Positions 31,847-40,421 of a stretch of DNA of 40,849 nt are shown one piece after another (the first letter of the stretch is position 1; every line of letters begins with the position of its first letter). The DNA is from an uncultured Acidobacteriota bacterium (GTDB lineage Bacteria > Acidobacteriota > Terriglobia > Terriglobales > Acidobacteriaceae). The notes under the pieces were generated by a model, which was not told the origin of the DNA, searched no databases, and saw only the letters and a list, made by a program, of their open reading frames with translations. The DNA lies in the NCBI GenBank assembly GCA_903851035.1, contig CAINND010000064.1:1-40849 (forward strand), in the 5' to 3' direction. Both the position numbers and the translations under genes were made by a program.

Positions 31847-32295
31847 CGCGCATCCCCGTTCGTGATTTCGGAGCCTTCGCCAAAGCAATCCACAAAGAGG
31901 TCGGGCTGCTCGTACAGGCGCACGCGATAGAGGCGCGCGGGGGCAAGCTTCCCTTCCAGGCGCCGCCAGATGGCGATGGCAATATTTTCCGTGGTGGGAA
32001 TGGCCGTGGCGAACTCCAGCACTTCCTTGTTCAGGTGGCGATGGTCGAAGTGGTCGAGAACGGCCTGCTGGAGGATTTCCTTCAGTACCTTGAGATCGAT
32101 GACAAAGCCGGTGATGGCATCCACCTGCCCGGCGACGGTGACCTCCAGAATGTAGTTATGCCCGTGACCGTTGAGGTTGGCGCAGCGGCCAAAGGCACGC
32201 TCATTCTGCTCGGCATTCCACTCCGGACGGTGGTAGTAGTGCGCGGCGGAAAACTCGGCTCGGCGCGTGAGGTAGATTGTGGCAGGGACAGTCAT
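31843..32295 (-). CDS. 6-pyruvoyl tetrahydropterin synthase / QueD family enzyme (upstream copy)
   Basis: First gene of the pterin cluster. The 150-residue paralogue of the following gene has zinc ligands His19, His44 and His46, catalytic Cys38 in FGRCANLNGHGHNY, FDHRHLN and PTTENIA. The two copies share the fold and motifs but differ at most other positions, so they diverged long ago and both keep a full active site. One may serve queuosine and the other tetrahydrobiopterin. The 129 bases upstream, shared with a divergent glycosyltransferase gene, show no recognisable preQ1 riboswitch. Confidence 0.9.
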   Translation of the reverse strand: MTVPATIYLTRRAEFSAAHYYHRPEWNAEQNERAFGRCANLNGHGHNYILEVTVAGQVDAITGFVIDLKVLKEILQQAVLDHFDHRHLNKEVLEFATAIPTTENIAIAIWRRLEGKLAPARLYRVRLYEQPDLFVDCFGEGSEITNGDAR

Positions 32296-32424
32296 TGGTA
32301 TGCCAAATGGTAGAAATGCATCTTCCTTATAGATGACAACGGGCGCGGAGCGATGCGGAATATTTCCTACCTGCTAGGATTGTAACCCGTGTAATCTTTT
32401 CGGGCAGAATCAACCTACGAGCCG

Positions 32425-33492
32425 ATGCGCTTTCTCTTCCTTACCTCCACGCCGATGAACATAGCCGCCGGTAGCGGCACGCACGTTGGCATCTCCAATT
32501 TAGTGCGCGGCTTGCAGGCGGCCGGGCACAGGGTGGAGTTGGCGTGCGACACTCCCCGATTGCCCAACTACACACTGGCACGATGGATATTCAACCGGCG
32601 GCTGCGAAAATTGGACACATCTGCGGCGGATGTAGTGGTGGGCTTCGATCTGGATGGCTACCAGATGCCGCACAGACCGGGCGTGCTGTATGTCGCATCG
32701 CTGAAGGGCGTGGTGGCCGACGAGGCGCGCTTTGAAAGCGGTTACACGCGATGGTCGATGACGCGGCAGGCAGCGTGGGAGCGGCGGCACGTGCAAGAGG
32801 CCGATCTGGTCATCTGCACCAGCGAGTACTCCGCCGGGCAGGCGATGCAGATGTATGGACTGAAGACCAAGCCGGTACTCGTACCGGAGGCGATTGACCT
32901 GCCGCGATGGCTGCGGCTGCTGGCGGAGGCGAAGGCCGAGGCGCGGGCGGATCGATTCACGGTGCTGAGCGTCTGCCGCTTCTATCCCCGCAAGCGGCTG
33001 CGGATTTTGCTGGAGGCGGCGGCGCGGCTGCGGACGAAGATTCCCGGGCTGGCCATGCGCATTGTGGGCGGCGGTCCGGAGGAGCGGAAGCTGCACGAGC
33101 AGGCGTCGCGGCTGGGGCTGGCCGATGTGGTGGAGTGGAGGAAGGACATCTCCATGAGCGAACTGGCCGCGGAGTACAAAAACTGCGATCTGTTCTGCCT
33201 GCCCAGCGTGCAGGAGGGCTTTGGCGTGGTGTTTCTGGAGGCGATGGCGGCGGGCAAAGCCGTAGTGGCCGCGAGGGCCGGTGCGGCTCCGGAGGTGGTT
33301 GGCCATGGCATATTGGTTGAGCCGGAGAGCGCCGAGGCCCTTGCCGACGGCATCGAGTGGGCCTGGCTCGAGCCTGCTTTGCGGCAGAAGATTGTGGAGG
33401 ATGGATTGGAGCGTGTCAAAGAATTTGAGCTGAGCACGGTCACCGAGCAGTTCCTGGCAGTAGTCGCCAGGGCCCGTGCGACATTACAATAG
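32425..33492 (+). CDS. GT4-family glycosyltransferase
   Basis: Cytoplasmic or membrane-associated retaining glycosyltransferase with a GT-B fold, 355 residues. N-terminal: FLTSTPMNIAAGSGTHVG. C-terminal: VLSVCRFYPRKRL, MRIVGGGPEE and the EX7E donor-binding motif with Glu264 and Glu272 (EGFGVVFLEAMAAGKAVVA). The sugar donor and acceptor are unknown. It is followed eight bases later by a TlpA-like gene and then a GT-C-like membrane protein, so a role in surface glycan or protein glycosylation is plausible. Confidence 0.9.
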   Translation: MRFLFLTSTPMNIAAGSGTHVGISNLVRGLQAAGHRVELACDTPRLPNYTLARWIFNRRLRKLDTSAADVVVGFDLDGYQMPHRPGVLYVASLKGVVADEARFESGYTRWSMTRQAAWERRHVQEADLVICTSEYSAGQAMQMYGLKTKPVLVPEAIDLPRWLRLLAEAKAEARADRFTVLSVCRFYPRKRLRILLEAAARLRTKIPGLAMRIVGGGPEERKLHEQASRLGLADVVEWRKDISMSELAAEYKNCDLFCLPSVQEGFGVVFLEAMAAGKAVVAARAGAAPEVVGHGILVEPESAEALADGIEWAWLEPALRQKIVEDGLERVKEFELSTVTEQFLAVVARARATLQ

Positions 33493-33500
33493 AAGAGAGA

Positions 33501-34022
33501 ATGGCGAAAAATATTATGCAATCACATTTCCGAGTGAACCGAGTTCTCTTCTCTCTGATGGTCGTGGCGCTGGTCATGGCGCTGGGTTCCTGCCGCAACA
33601 GCGTGCCCGCCGCGATTGGCACCACGGCTCCGGACTTTACGGTGAGCGACGGCTCGCGCAACATCACCCTGAGCCAGTTGCGTGGCAAGCCCGTGCTGCT
33701 GGTCTTTTGGGCTACATGGTGCCCGCCCTGCGTGCAGGAGACTCCGGCGCTGGTGGCCTTGCAGCAGCAGATGGGCAGCAAAGTTACGGTATTTGCCGTG
33801 AGCATGGACGAGGACGAGGCGGCCTACAAGAACTTTACGGCGAAGCATATGCCGGGCATCCTGACGGCGCGCGACGGCGAGCATAAATCCAGCGCTGCCT
33901 ATGGAACCTTTGCCTACCCCGAGACCTTCCTGATCGACGCCAAGGGCAAGATCATGCGTAAGTTCATCGGACCGGTGGAGTGGACTTCGCCGGAGATGCT
34001 GGATTACTTCAGCAAGATTTAA
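33501..34022 (+). CDS. TlpA-like lipoprotein thiol-disulfide oxidoreductase
   Basis: Membrane-tethered thioredoxin-fold protein facing the periplasm. The 173-residue product has a hydrophobic N-terminus with a lipobox-like MALGSC (Cys31) and the active site WCPPC (Cys74, Cys77), preceded by GKPVLLVFWAT. A cis-proline context, YPETFLID, is present. This CPPC type usually works as a reductant for cytochrome c maturation or other exported thiols; the tetraheme cytochrome at 39009-40103 could be a remote client. AGAGAG precedes ATG 33501; a start at the second Met (codon 6) is possible. Confidence 0.9.
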   Translation: MAKNIMQSHFRVNRVLFSLMVVALVMALGSCRNSVPAAIGTTAPDFTVSDGSRNITLSQLRGKPVLLVFWATWCPPCVQETPALVALQQQMGSKVTVFAVSMDEDEAAYKNFTAKHMPGILTARDGEHKSSAAYGTFAYPETFLIDAKGKIMRKFIGPVEWTSPEMLDYFSKI

Positions 34023-34048
34023 GGCCGGAAGATTGAAAGGAAGCGGCG

Positions 34049-35761
34049 ATGAGTTGGCGCAAAGCGCGTAACGCAGCTTTCCTATTACTGGCTTACGCCG
34101 TGGCACTGATGCCGCGTCTATACGTTGTTCGGAACCCGGGCGCGGCGGTGCTCTACCGCGATGGCGCCACTGGGCTTTACAACGGCGATGAGTTGATGGT
34201 TCTCTCCGCGATGCTGGACCGTCTGCTGGGAGTGCCAAGCCTGGGGACGATGTGGCCAGTCGTCACTCTGCAAATGCTAAGCCTGCCGCTGTGGCTGGTG
34301 AGGGCACTGGGGGGCACGCATCTGCCGCATGGTCATGCTGCCATCCTTGCCCGTTTGGCGCAGGAGTTGGCCACGGCCGTTGCCAATCCGATCGCTTCCC
34401 TTACATTGATGCGTACAGTTAACGCCACGACGAGCGCCGTGGCAGCAAGCCTGGCGGCGGCCATTGCGCTGCGCTGCGGGGCTAGCCGCAGCTTCACCCT
34501 GTTGACGGCAGCGGCTGTGGCTGTGTGCCCTATTTTCTTTCTGCAATCCGTGATGGCCTCCGGCGAAGGTCTGATGTTGACCATGGAACTGGCCGCGCTG
34601 GCATTGCTGCTTCCCTTTTACATGGAGGATGAGGACGGTCGGCACCTAGGGCGCTGCCTGGCGGCAGGATTCTGTTTTTCGGCCGCGATCGCAAGCAAGT
34701 ACACGGCGGCTCCGGCCGTGCTGTTGCTGGGCGGTGTGCTGCTGCAATGGAGGCGGCCTTGGCAGAGCCTGCTGCGGTTGGCATCCTTTGCCGTGGGTGC
34801 AACCATTGGCGCGATGGCCTTGATCCCATGGATATGGCTGGAGCCGCTTCGGCTGGCCAAGGGAGTACTGGGAAATCTGTCAAAGACAGGCTCGGCATCC
34901 AGTTTGCCGCAATGGCTGGAGTTGCATCGCCAAGCTTACGGCGTATCGGGTTGTGTGCTTGTGGTGGCCATTGTTACCGCGGGTGTGTGGGCGCTGGCAG
35001 TCAGCCATGGGCGTCAGAAGTCCTGGCTGGCATGGAGCCTGCTTACCCTGGTGGCAGTCAACCTGCCGGTTTATCAACATGCCACGTCGGCATATGCGCG
35101 CTACCTTGTGCCGGAGATGCTGCCGCTGCTGGCCCTGGCGCTGGGAGCGCATCTGCAATGGCAGCGCACAACTGCAAAGCACGGACTGCGCATAGGCACG
35201 GCCCTTGTGGCGGCGCTGCTGCTGGCGGGAGCCGGCATCAGCCTGGTGGGCGATATGCGCTACGCGCGCAGCAGCGATGGCATGGAAGAAGCTTTTGCCC
35301 TGCGCGGCAAGATTGCGGCGGAAAACTGGTATCTGCCCGATGATGTATTGTCGCTGCATAAGGGGATGTTGAATGCTGCGTACCTGGACGGTGCGTGGAC
35401 ACGCGCATTGCAACTTGAAAAATCAAACGATGGGCTTAGGGAGTGGTTGACCACGCACGGTTTGCCATTGGATTCAGCCGATGTGCTGGAAAGAAATTTT
35501 TCCGAGTATGAGCAATCGCAGGCTGTCCATATCCGCCTGTTGCGGCACTATGCACTACCGGGCGGCGGAACACAGGTGGTATTTGGCGCGCGCAATCTGC
35601 CCGATGCTGCGCTAGGCAGAAATGCTCTGCTCAGCTTGAGCTATAACGATGCGCAGCGCAGCTACCTTGAGAAGTCCAGCGCCGCCATGCTGGACCGTTG
35701 CCAACTGCACGCCGAGGTTCCTCTGCTGCATGCCAACGAGTGGTGCTGGTACCAGCATTAA
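34049..35761 (+). CDS. Polytopic membrane protein, probable GT-C-type glycosyltransferase
   Basis: The 570-residue product has a long series of hydrophobic helices (about ten) up to residue 410, then a hydrophilic C-terminal domain. After the first helix, YNGDELMVLSAM carries an acidic Asp-Glu pair in the position typical of GT-C enzymes of the PMT/ArnT/dolichyl-phosphate-mannose class. Assignment is by topology and this motif only, and the donor is unknown. AAGGAAG lies six bases before ATG 34049. It is the last gene of the glycosyltransferase-thioredoxin run and is followed by a terminator. Confidence 0.7.
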   Translation: MSWRKARNAAFLLLAYAVALMPRLYVVRNPGAAVLYRDGATGLYNGDELMVLSAMLDRLLGVPSLGTMWPVVTLQMLSLPLWLVRALGGTHLPHGHAAILARLAQELATAVANPIASLTLMRTVNATTSAVAASLAAAIALRCGASRSFTLLTAAAVAVCPIFFLQSVMASGEGLMLTMELAALALLLPFYMEDEDGRHLGRCLAAGFCFSAAIASKYTAAPAVLLLGGVLLQWRRPWQSLLRLASFAVGATIGAMALIPWIWLEPLRLAKGVLGNLSKTGSASSLPQWLELHRQAYGVSGCVLVVAIVTAGVWALAVSHGRQKSWLAWSLLTLVAVNLPVYQHATSAYARYLVPEMLPLLALALGAHLQWQRTTAKHGLRIGTALVAALLLAGAGISLVGDMRYARSSDGMEEAFALRGKIAAENWYLPDDVLSLHKGMLNAAYLDGAWTRALQLEKSNDGLREWLTTHGLPLDSADVLERNFSEYEQSQAVHIRLLRHYALPGGGTQVVFGARNLPDAALGRNALLSLSYNDAQRSYLEKSSAAMLDRCQLHAEVPLLHANEWCWYQH

Positions 35762-35783
35762 AACTCACAAACAGGAAATGCCG

Positions 35784-35813
35784 AACGGCGCGGAGAAATC
35801 CACGCCGTTTCTA
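35784..35813 (+). terminator. Probable Rho-independent terminator after the GT-C-like gene
   Basis: Seven-base stem (35784-35790 with 35803-35809) with partial inner pairing, followed by TTTCTATTT. It lies 22 bases after the stop. Confidence 0.6.
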
Positions 35814-35881
35814 TTTGCGTTGAAGCCGGGCACGACAGCACATTCCTGGCGAGATGGCTCGCGATGGCGTGGGCGCGATCC

Positions 35882-38329
35882 TTACAATTTAGCGCGGCCC
35901 AGGCGCAGAGCGTTTGTAATCACCGAGACGGAGCTGAAGCTCATGGCGGCGGCGGCAAAGATCGGGCTTAGCAGCCATCCGGTGAAGGGATAAAGAATTC
36001 CGGCGGCGAGCGGAACGCCGAGCGCGTTGTAGAAGAAGGCGAAGAAAAGATTCTGGCGGATGTTGCGCATGGTGGCCACGCTGAGGTGGCGGGCGCGGAC
36101 CAGCGCCGCAAGGTCGCCGTGCAGCAGGGTGATGCCGGCGCTCTCCATGGCAACGTCGGTGCCGGTGCCCATGGCGATGCCGACATCGGCTTGCGCGAGG
36201 GCGGGAGCGTCGTTAACGCCGTCTCCGGCGAAGGCCACGGCTCTGCCCTGCTGTTGCAGGCGGTTCACGGCGTCGGCCTTGGCGGCCGGAGAGAGCGCGG
36301 ATTGGTACTCGCGGAGATTGAGCTGGCGGGCGATGAACCCGGCCGTGGTGGGACTGTCGCCGGTGAGCATGACGATGCGCAGTCCCTGGCGGCGAAGTTC
36401 GTCGAGCGCGGCGGGCGCGCTGGGCTTGATGGCATCGGATAGCGCGAAGAGCGCAACGAGTTTGCCGCTGGCGGCCATCTGCAGCACGCTCTTCCCTTCC
36501 GCGCGGAGTTCCTCGGCGCGGCGGGTGGCCTGCTCCTGAATTGCGACGCCGTGGGTGGCGAGGAAGGCGGCACTGCCGAGGAGAACTTCCTGAGAAGAAT
36601 CCTGCGTGACGATACGGCCGCTGACTCCTCCACCGGCGGTGGAGGAGAATCCTTCGATGGCAAGCGGCTTCAATTTACTTTCATCAGCCGCGCGCAGGAC
36701 GGCCTGGGCGAAGGGATGCTCGCTGCGAGCTTCCAGACTGGCGGCCCAGTGCAGCGCGGTAGCCTCGTCCACATCGTATGCAACGATTTCGGCCAGCGAG
36801 GGACGCCCCTCGGTGAGCGTGCCGGTTTTATCCACCACCAGGGTGTCTATGCCGGCGAGCGATTGCAGGGCGGCGGCGTTGCGGACGAGGACTCCGGCGC
36901 GTGCTCCGCGGCCTGTGCCGACCATGATGGCCATGGGCGTGGCCAATCCCAGGGCGCAGGGGCAGGCCACGATGAGCACGGCAACGGCGTTGACCAGCGC
37001 GCGCGGCAGCGCAGGCGCGGCTCCGAAGATCATCCAGAGGATGAACGTGAGCGCGCTGGCGGTGACGACTGCGGGAACGAAAAAGGCGGCGACACGATCC
37101 GCAAGCTGCTGGATGGGGGCTCGGCTGCGTTGCGCCTGGGCGACAAGGTGGACGATCTGCGCCAGCAGAGTTTGCTGGCCGACGCGCTCGGCGCGCATGA
37201 GCAGCGCGCCGCTGCGGTTGACGCTGCCGCCGATAACGCGCGCGCCGGGTAGCTTTTCCACGGGCACGGATTCGCCGGTGATGAGCGATTCATCCACCGC
37301 GCTTTGGCCTTCGACAACAACGCCATCGGTGGGAACCTTTTCACCGGGGCGCACACGCAGGTGCCAGCCGGGGAGTACGTCGGCCAGCGGTACATCACGT
37401 TCGCGGCCATCGGCTTCCACCAGACGCGCAGTGCGGGGAGAGAGGTCGAGCAGCGCGCGCAGGGCGAGGCTGGTGCGCCCCCGGGCACGAAGCTCGAGAA
37501 TCTGGCCGACGATGACGAGCAGGATGATGGCGGCCGCGGACTCGAAGTAAATATCCGGCTGGCCGTGCGGGCCGCGCAGCGAGGGCGGAAACCATGCGGG
37601 CGCCAGGGTGGCCACTGCGCTGTACACATAGCTTGCGCCCACTCCAAGCCCGATGAGGGTGAACATGTTGGGGCTGCGCAGGCGAATGGAGTTGACGGCG
37701 CGCTGAAAGAATGGCCATCCGCACCAGAGGACGACGGGAGAGGCCAACGCGAATTGCAGATAGGCCATGGCGCGGGCGTCCACACGATGTGCGAGCGGAG
37801 TGAACATGTGCAGCATGGCCAGCAGCAGCAGCGGCGCGCCAAAAAGGAGTCCCACGCGCAAGCGGCGCGACATGCTGAGCAGCTCGGGATTGGGCGCGTC
37901 CTCGGAGTCGGAGAGAGAGATGGTCTCGGGCTCCAGGGCCATGCCGCAGGAGGGACAGGCATCGGGCTTGGGAGAGCGAACCTCCGGACACATGGGACAG
38001 ATGTAAAAAGTGGCTGGCTGCGCAGGGCTAGCAGGTGTTGCCGCCGAAGGTGTTGCGGCGGGAGCCGCCTTGATTCCGCCAAGCTGCACCATGCCGGAGG
38101 AAGGCGCGGAGTGTGCACCGCCGAGTTGCGTCAGTGGCGCGGGCATCATGCCGGCGGGGCGGTAGGCGGGGTCGAGATAGACCTCCGGCGTGGCGCGGAA
38201 GCGGTCGTTGCAGCGCGGGTTGCAGAAGTAGTAGTCGACGCCTTTGTAGTGGAAGTGGCCTCCGCGCGGGGCTGCGGGATCAACCATCATGCCGCAAACG
38301 GGGTCTTTTGACTTCTCGAGCTGTGCCAT
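35882..38329 (-). CDS. P1B-type heavy-metal (copper) translocating ATPase with YHS and heavy-metal-binding domains
   Basis: Exports copper or silver ions from the cytoplasm with ATP. The 815-residue product has a YHS domain at the N-terminus ([10 protein letters not shown], Cys12, Cys36, Cys40), a short Pro/Ala-rich linker with a duplicated QLGG motif, then a rubredoxin-like heavy-metal-binding domain (YICPMC, Cys111, Cys114, Cys125, Cys128). The P-type core shows TGES, the CPC metal site at 456-458, phosphorylated Asp500 in DKTGT, SEHPFA and GDGVNDAP. There is no classical N-terminal HMA domain; this layout is that of the CopB/SilP-like group. ATG 38329 is preferred over the frame-extended 38374. 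It is divergent from a small HMA-fold gene. Confidence 0.93.
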   Translation of the reverse strand: MAQLEKSKDPVCGMMVDPAAPRGGHFHYKGVDYYFCNPRCNDRFRATPEVYLDPAYRPAGMMPAPLTQLGGAHSAPSSGMVQLGGIKAAPAATPSAATPASPAQPATFYICPMCPEVRSPKPDACPSCGMALEPETISLSDSEDAPNPELLSMSRRLRVGLLFGAPLLLLAMLHMFTPLAHRVDARAMAYLQFALASPVVLWCGWPFFQRAVNSIRLRSPNMFTLIGLGVGASYVYSAVATLAPAWFPPSLRGPHGQPDIYFESAAAIILLVIVGQILELRARGRTSLALRALLDLSPRTARLVEADGRERDVPLADVLPGWHLRVRPGEKVPTDGVVVEGQSAVDESLITGESVPVEKLPGARVIGGSVNRSGALLMRAERVGQQTLLAQIVHLVAQAQRSRAPIQQLADRVAAFFVPAVVTASALTFILWMIFGAAPALPRALVNAVAVLIVACPCALGLATPMAIMVGTGRGARAGVLVRNAAALQSLAGIDTLVVDKTGTLTEGRPSLAEIVAYDVDEATALHWAASLEARSEHPFAQAVLRAADESKLKPLAIEGFSSTAGGGVSGRIVTQDSSQEVLLGSAAFLATHGVAIQEQATRRAEELRAEGKSVLQMAASGKLVALFALSDAIKPSAPAALDELRRQGLRIVMLTGDSPTTAGFIARQLNLREYQSALSPAAKADAVNRLQQQGRAVAFAGDGVNDAPALAQADVGIAMGTGTDVAMESAGITLLHGDLAALVRARHLSVATMRNIRQNLFFAFFYNALGVPLAAGILYPFTGWLLSPIFAAAAMSFSSVSVITNALRLGRAKL

Positions 38330-38448
38330 GGAGACTCTTTTCCGCCGGTGGCGCACGGCGTGCCCGTGTGCCACACACGCTGATATAGTAAATGCAATTG
38401 GCCGGCGGTTGTTTCAAGCATTCATCTGCGAGCCGGTGGGAGATGGCA

Positions 38449-38661
38449 ATGACCTGCGTGGAAGTGAGCTACAACTATGGCGTGGCGCCCGATGCGGCCG
38501 TGCTGCGCGGCATGGACAATATTCGCGAGGTGTACGGCATCCGCCGCCTGCGCATGGACGAAGCAGCGCACCGCTTGACCGTGGAGTACGATGCGACCCG
38601 TATGAATCAGGAGACGGTGGTCAATCTGCTGCGGCGCACGGGATTGGATCTGAAACAGTAG
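38449..38661 (+). CDS. Small HMA-fold protein without metal-binding cysteines
   Basis: The 70-residue product MTCVEVSYNYG ... TGLDLKQ has the beta-alpha-beta-beta-alpha-beta rhythm of copper-chaperone/HMA domains (VEVSYNYG, AHRLTVEYDATRMN, ETVVNLLRRTGL) but lacks the CxxC copper site; its only cysteine is Cys3. GGTGGGAG (38435-38442) is six bases before ATG 38449, which favours this start over ATG 38443 or the longer frame from 38392. It is divergent from the copper ATPase, about 120 bases apart. It could be a regulatory or partner domain split from the ATPase. Fold by pattern only. Confidence 0.65.
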   Translation: MTCVEVSYNYGVAPDAAVLRGMDNIREVYGIRRLRMDEAAHRLTVEYDATRMNQETVVNLLRRTGLDLKQ

Positions 38662-38749
38662 GCCGCAAGCTATTCGGCGTCCTCGTGCTGCACGGAACAA
38701 TTTATTGCGGCGATTCACACGCTGCAAAGCGGACTTCCACAGGCTCGGC

Positions 38750-38779
38750 TTGCCGAGGGCGGCGCGCGTTGTGTATATT
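38750..38779 (+). promoter_or_regulatory. Candidate promoter for tRNA-Arg
   Basis: TTGCCG (38750-38755), an 18-base spacer and TATATT (38774-38779). This predicts a leader of about 60 bases before the tRNA, which contains a small CGGGC/GCCCG hairpin at 38816-38830. Confidence 0.45.
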
Positions 38780-38847
38780 AAATGAGGTCGCTGCAACGGC
38801 GTCCAATGTAGTGCGCGGGCTCTTTGCCCGTGTAGGTAACAAGGTAC

Positions 38848-38924
38848 GCGCCCTTAGCTCAGCTGGATAGAGCGTCTGACTACGAATCAGAAGGCCGGGA
38901 GTTCGAATCTCTCAGGGCGCACCA
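38848..38924 (+). tRNA. tRNA-Arg (anticodon ACG)
   Basis: A full cloverleaf can be drawn: acceptor stem GCGCCCT (38848-38854) pairs with AGGGCGC (38914-38920); D arm from AGCTCAGC; anticodon stem TCTGA/TCAGA with loop CTACGAA (38880-38886) and anticodon ACG at 38882-38884; T arm GTTCGAATC. Discriminator A at 38921 and an encoded CCA at 38922-38924. A34 of this tRNA is normally changed to inosine so that it reads CGU, CGC and CGA. Confidence 0.97.
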
Positions 38925-38947
38925 TCGAAATCAATCTATTTCCCGAC

Positions 38948-38968
38948 GCGGCCACGATGGCCGCTTTT
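38948..38968 (+). terminator. Rho-independent terminator after tRNA-Arg
   Basis: Seven-base perfect stem (38948-38954 with 38958-38964), three-base loop, followed by TTTTCTTT. It lies 23 bases after the tRNA and also faces the end of the cytochrome gene. Confidence 0.75.
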
Positions 38969-39008
38969 CTTTGCCGCAACTTCGGATGGAATCCGTACTT
39001 CCCGCACA

Positions 39009-40103
39009 TCAATAGGCTGTGCCCACGTTGGAAGCGCCGTAGTACTCACTGGAGTACCAGAAGTGGCACTGCTGGCAGAAGCGCATTGTGGAAGGAACGT
39101 GTGTCGGGTCATAGGGCGCTCCCGGGTTATAGGCGCCATTGACGAAGAAGGTAGTGCGTACCTGCGTAATGCCAACTGGAACCGTCTCGCCGCTCTGTCC
39201 GCCGCCATACACGGCCATATTGTGCTGGTTGTGGCAGGTGGTGCAGACAAGAAAGTTATCGGCGACATTCGTGGAATTCGCCTGAGAAATTGTAGCCATG
39301 ACTGCGCCTGGATAATAGGTGGCGACGAAGTTGGCATAGGGACTGTTCGCCGTGAGCGCAGACACGCTGATGGAGTTGCCGGAAACGCCGGCGGAAAGGC
39401 CGTAGTAACTGTTCGTCAAAATATTGCCCAGCACCTTGCCGAGGTTGGCCGTTTGCCCCAGAGGATGCTGATAGGTATATCCCAGGCCGGTGTTGCCACC
39501 CAGGTAGGTTGGGATCGGGTTCGGACCGTAAAGCGTCGTACTCAGCACTCCGTTACGGTTGGTGTTGAGTCCAACCGGGGCAGTGCCGTTCAGCAGGCCG
39601 AACGCCTGCTCGTAGGAGACGCCACTCATCATAGCGCTGCTGGAAACCGAGCCATCGTGACAACTGAGGCAGGTAGCAACGCCGCGATAGGTCGCGTCCT
39701 GCCAGGCGGTCGATGGATTCAGGGCACCGGGAGTCCATGTCAATTGTCCACTGTAGCGGCTGTTGCCGCCGTCAAAGCTGATGCCGGATGCGTAGTTGGA
39801 CATGATGGCGCTGGTGTCCACGCCCCAAAGCGCACCCTGTGTTCCGTCGGTTGCCGTGCCGCCATTGCCAGTGGAGCCATTATGCGGTGAGTGGCACCCC
39901 GCGCAACTGCGTCCGCCGAGATCATGCGCACCCAACACATCGAAGTTTGGAATGTAATTCAGTTGCCCGGTCACATTGCCGGTAAATACTCCGGCCACGC
40001 CACCCTGCAGAGGAAGGTTCAACAGTGTTCCGGCGACACTCTGCGCCGGCAAATGACCGCTGGACAATAAAAGCAGAACCATCACATAGAGAGATGTTTT
40101 CAC
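39009..40103 (-). CDS. Exported tetraheme c-type cytochrome
   Basis: The 364-residue product starts at GTG 40103 with AGGAGG (40112-40117) eight bases upstream, and opens MKTSLYVMVLLLLSSGHLPAQS, a signal peptide. Four CxxCH heme sites are present: CAGCH (67-71), CLSCH (145-149), CTTCH (287-291) and CQQCH (343-347). Between them lie long stretches rich in Gly, Asn, Ser, Thr and Tyr with no enzyme motif. The heme pattern and sequence around CAGCHSPHN resemble cytochromes of the NapC/doubled-CxxCH type found in acidobacterial and deltaproteobacterial genomes. A role as periplasmic electron carrier is probable; partner and redox substrate are unknown. It stands alone, with no oxidoreductase gene beside it. 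Confidence 0.88.
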   Translation of the reverse strand: MKTSLYVMVLLLLSSGHLPAQSVAGTLLNLPLQGGVAGVFTGNVTGQLNYIPNFDVLGAHDLGGRSCAGCHSPHNGSTGNGGTATDGTQGALWGVDTSAIMSNYASGISFDGGNSRYSGQLTWTPGALNPSTAWQDATYRGVATCLSCHDGSVSSSAMMSGVSYEQAFGLLNGTAPVGLNTNRNGVLSTTLYGPNPIPTYLGGNTGLGYTYQHPLGQTANLGKVLGNILTNSYYGLSAGVSGNSISVSALTANSPYANFVATYYPGAVMATISQANSTNVADNFLVCTTCHNQHNMAVYGGGQSGETVPVGITQVRTTFFVNGAYNPGAPYDPTHVPSTMRFCQQCHFWYSSEYYGASNVGTAY

Positions 40104-40368
40104 CGCATGACCCTCCTGAAAGCGCCTTCTTCCGTCCATTGACGGCATATGCGGCGCTACATTGCCCGCGCGGTGCATGGTGATGATTGCAGCGCAACGG
40201 ACATACGACGGCAAAATCAGGAAAAAGAATCACACGCTCCAGCGAGCGATCTAAAGCACTTCCCTCTCAATTTTTGTCGGCGAATTTCAGAAGTGTCCGG
40301 TGTGAACGGTGGCACTAATTTGGGAAATAGGAGACGAACTCCGGCAGGTGCATTAGAGCCGTGTAATA
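40104..40368. other. Non-coding stretch upstream of the cytochrome gene
   Basis: About 265 bases between the cytochrome start and the next terminator. It contains the AGGAGG ribosome site at 40112-40117. I looked for a c-di-GMP riboswitch and for a clear -35/-10 pair on the minus strand and found neither. The open frames here look like chance. Confidence 0.4.
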
Positions 40369-40403
40369 AAAACGGAGTGCTCGCGATGAGAGCACCCCGT
40401 TTT
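40369..40403 (-). terminator. Rho-independent terminator of the OmpA-like gene
   Basis: A 14-base stem with one mismatch: 40369-40382 with 40390-40403. On the minus strand it is followed by TTTTTATTA. It lies 18 bases after the stop at 40422. Confidence 0.8.
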
Positions 40404-40421
40404 ACTAGGTTGAGATTGCGT

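Noticed and set aside
32296-32424. preQ1 or other riboswitch ahead of the PTPS/QueD genes
   Set aside because: No conserved aptamer core was found on the minus strand; only a short GGAA-TAT-TTCC inverted repeat is present.
40104-40368. c-di-GMP riboswitch ahead of the cytochrome gene
   Set aside because: The GEMM core sequence and its flanking helices could not be found on the minus strand.
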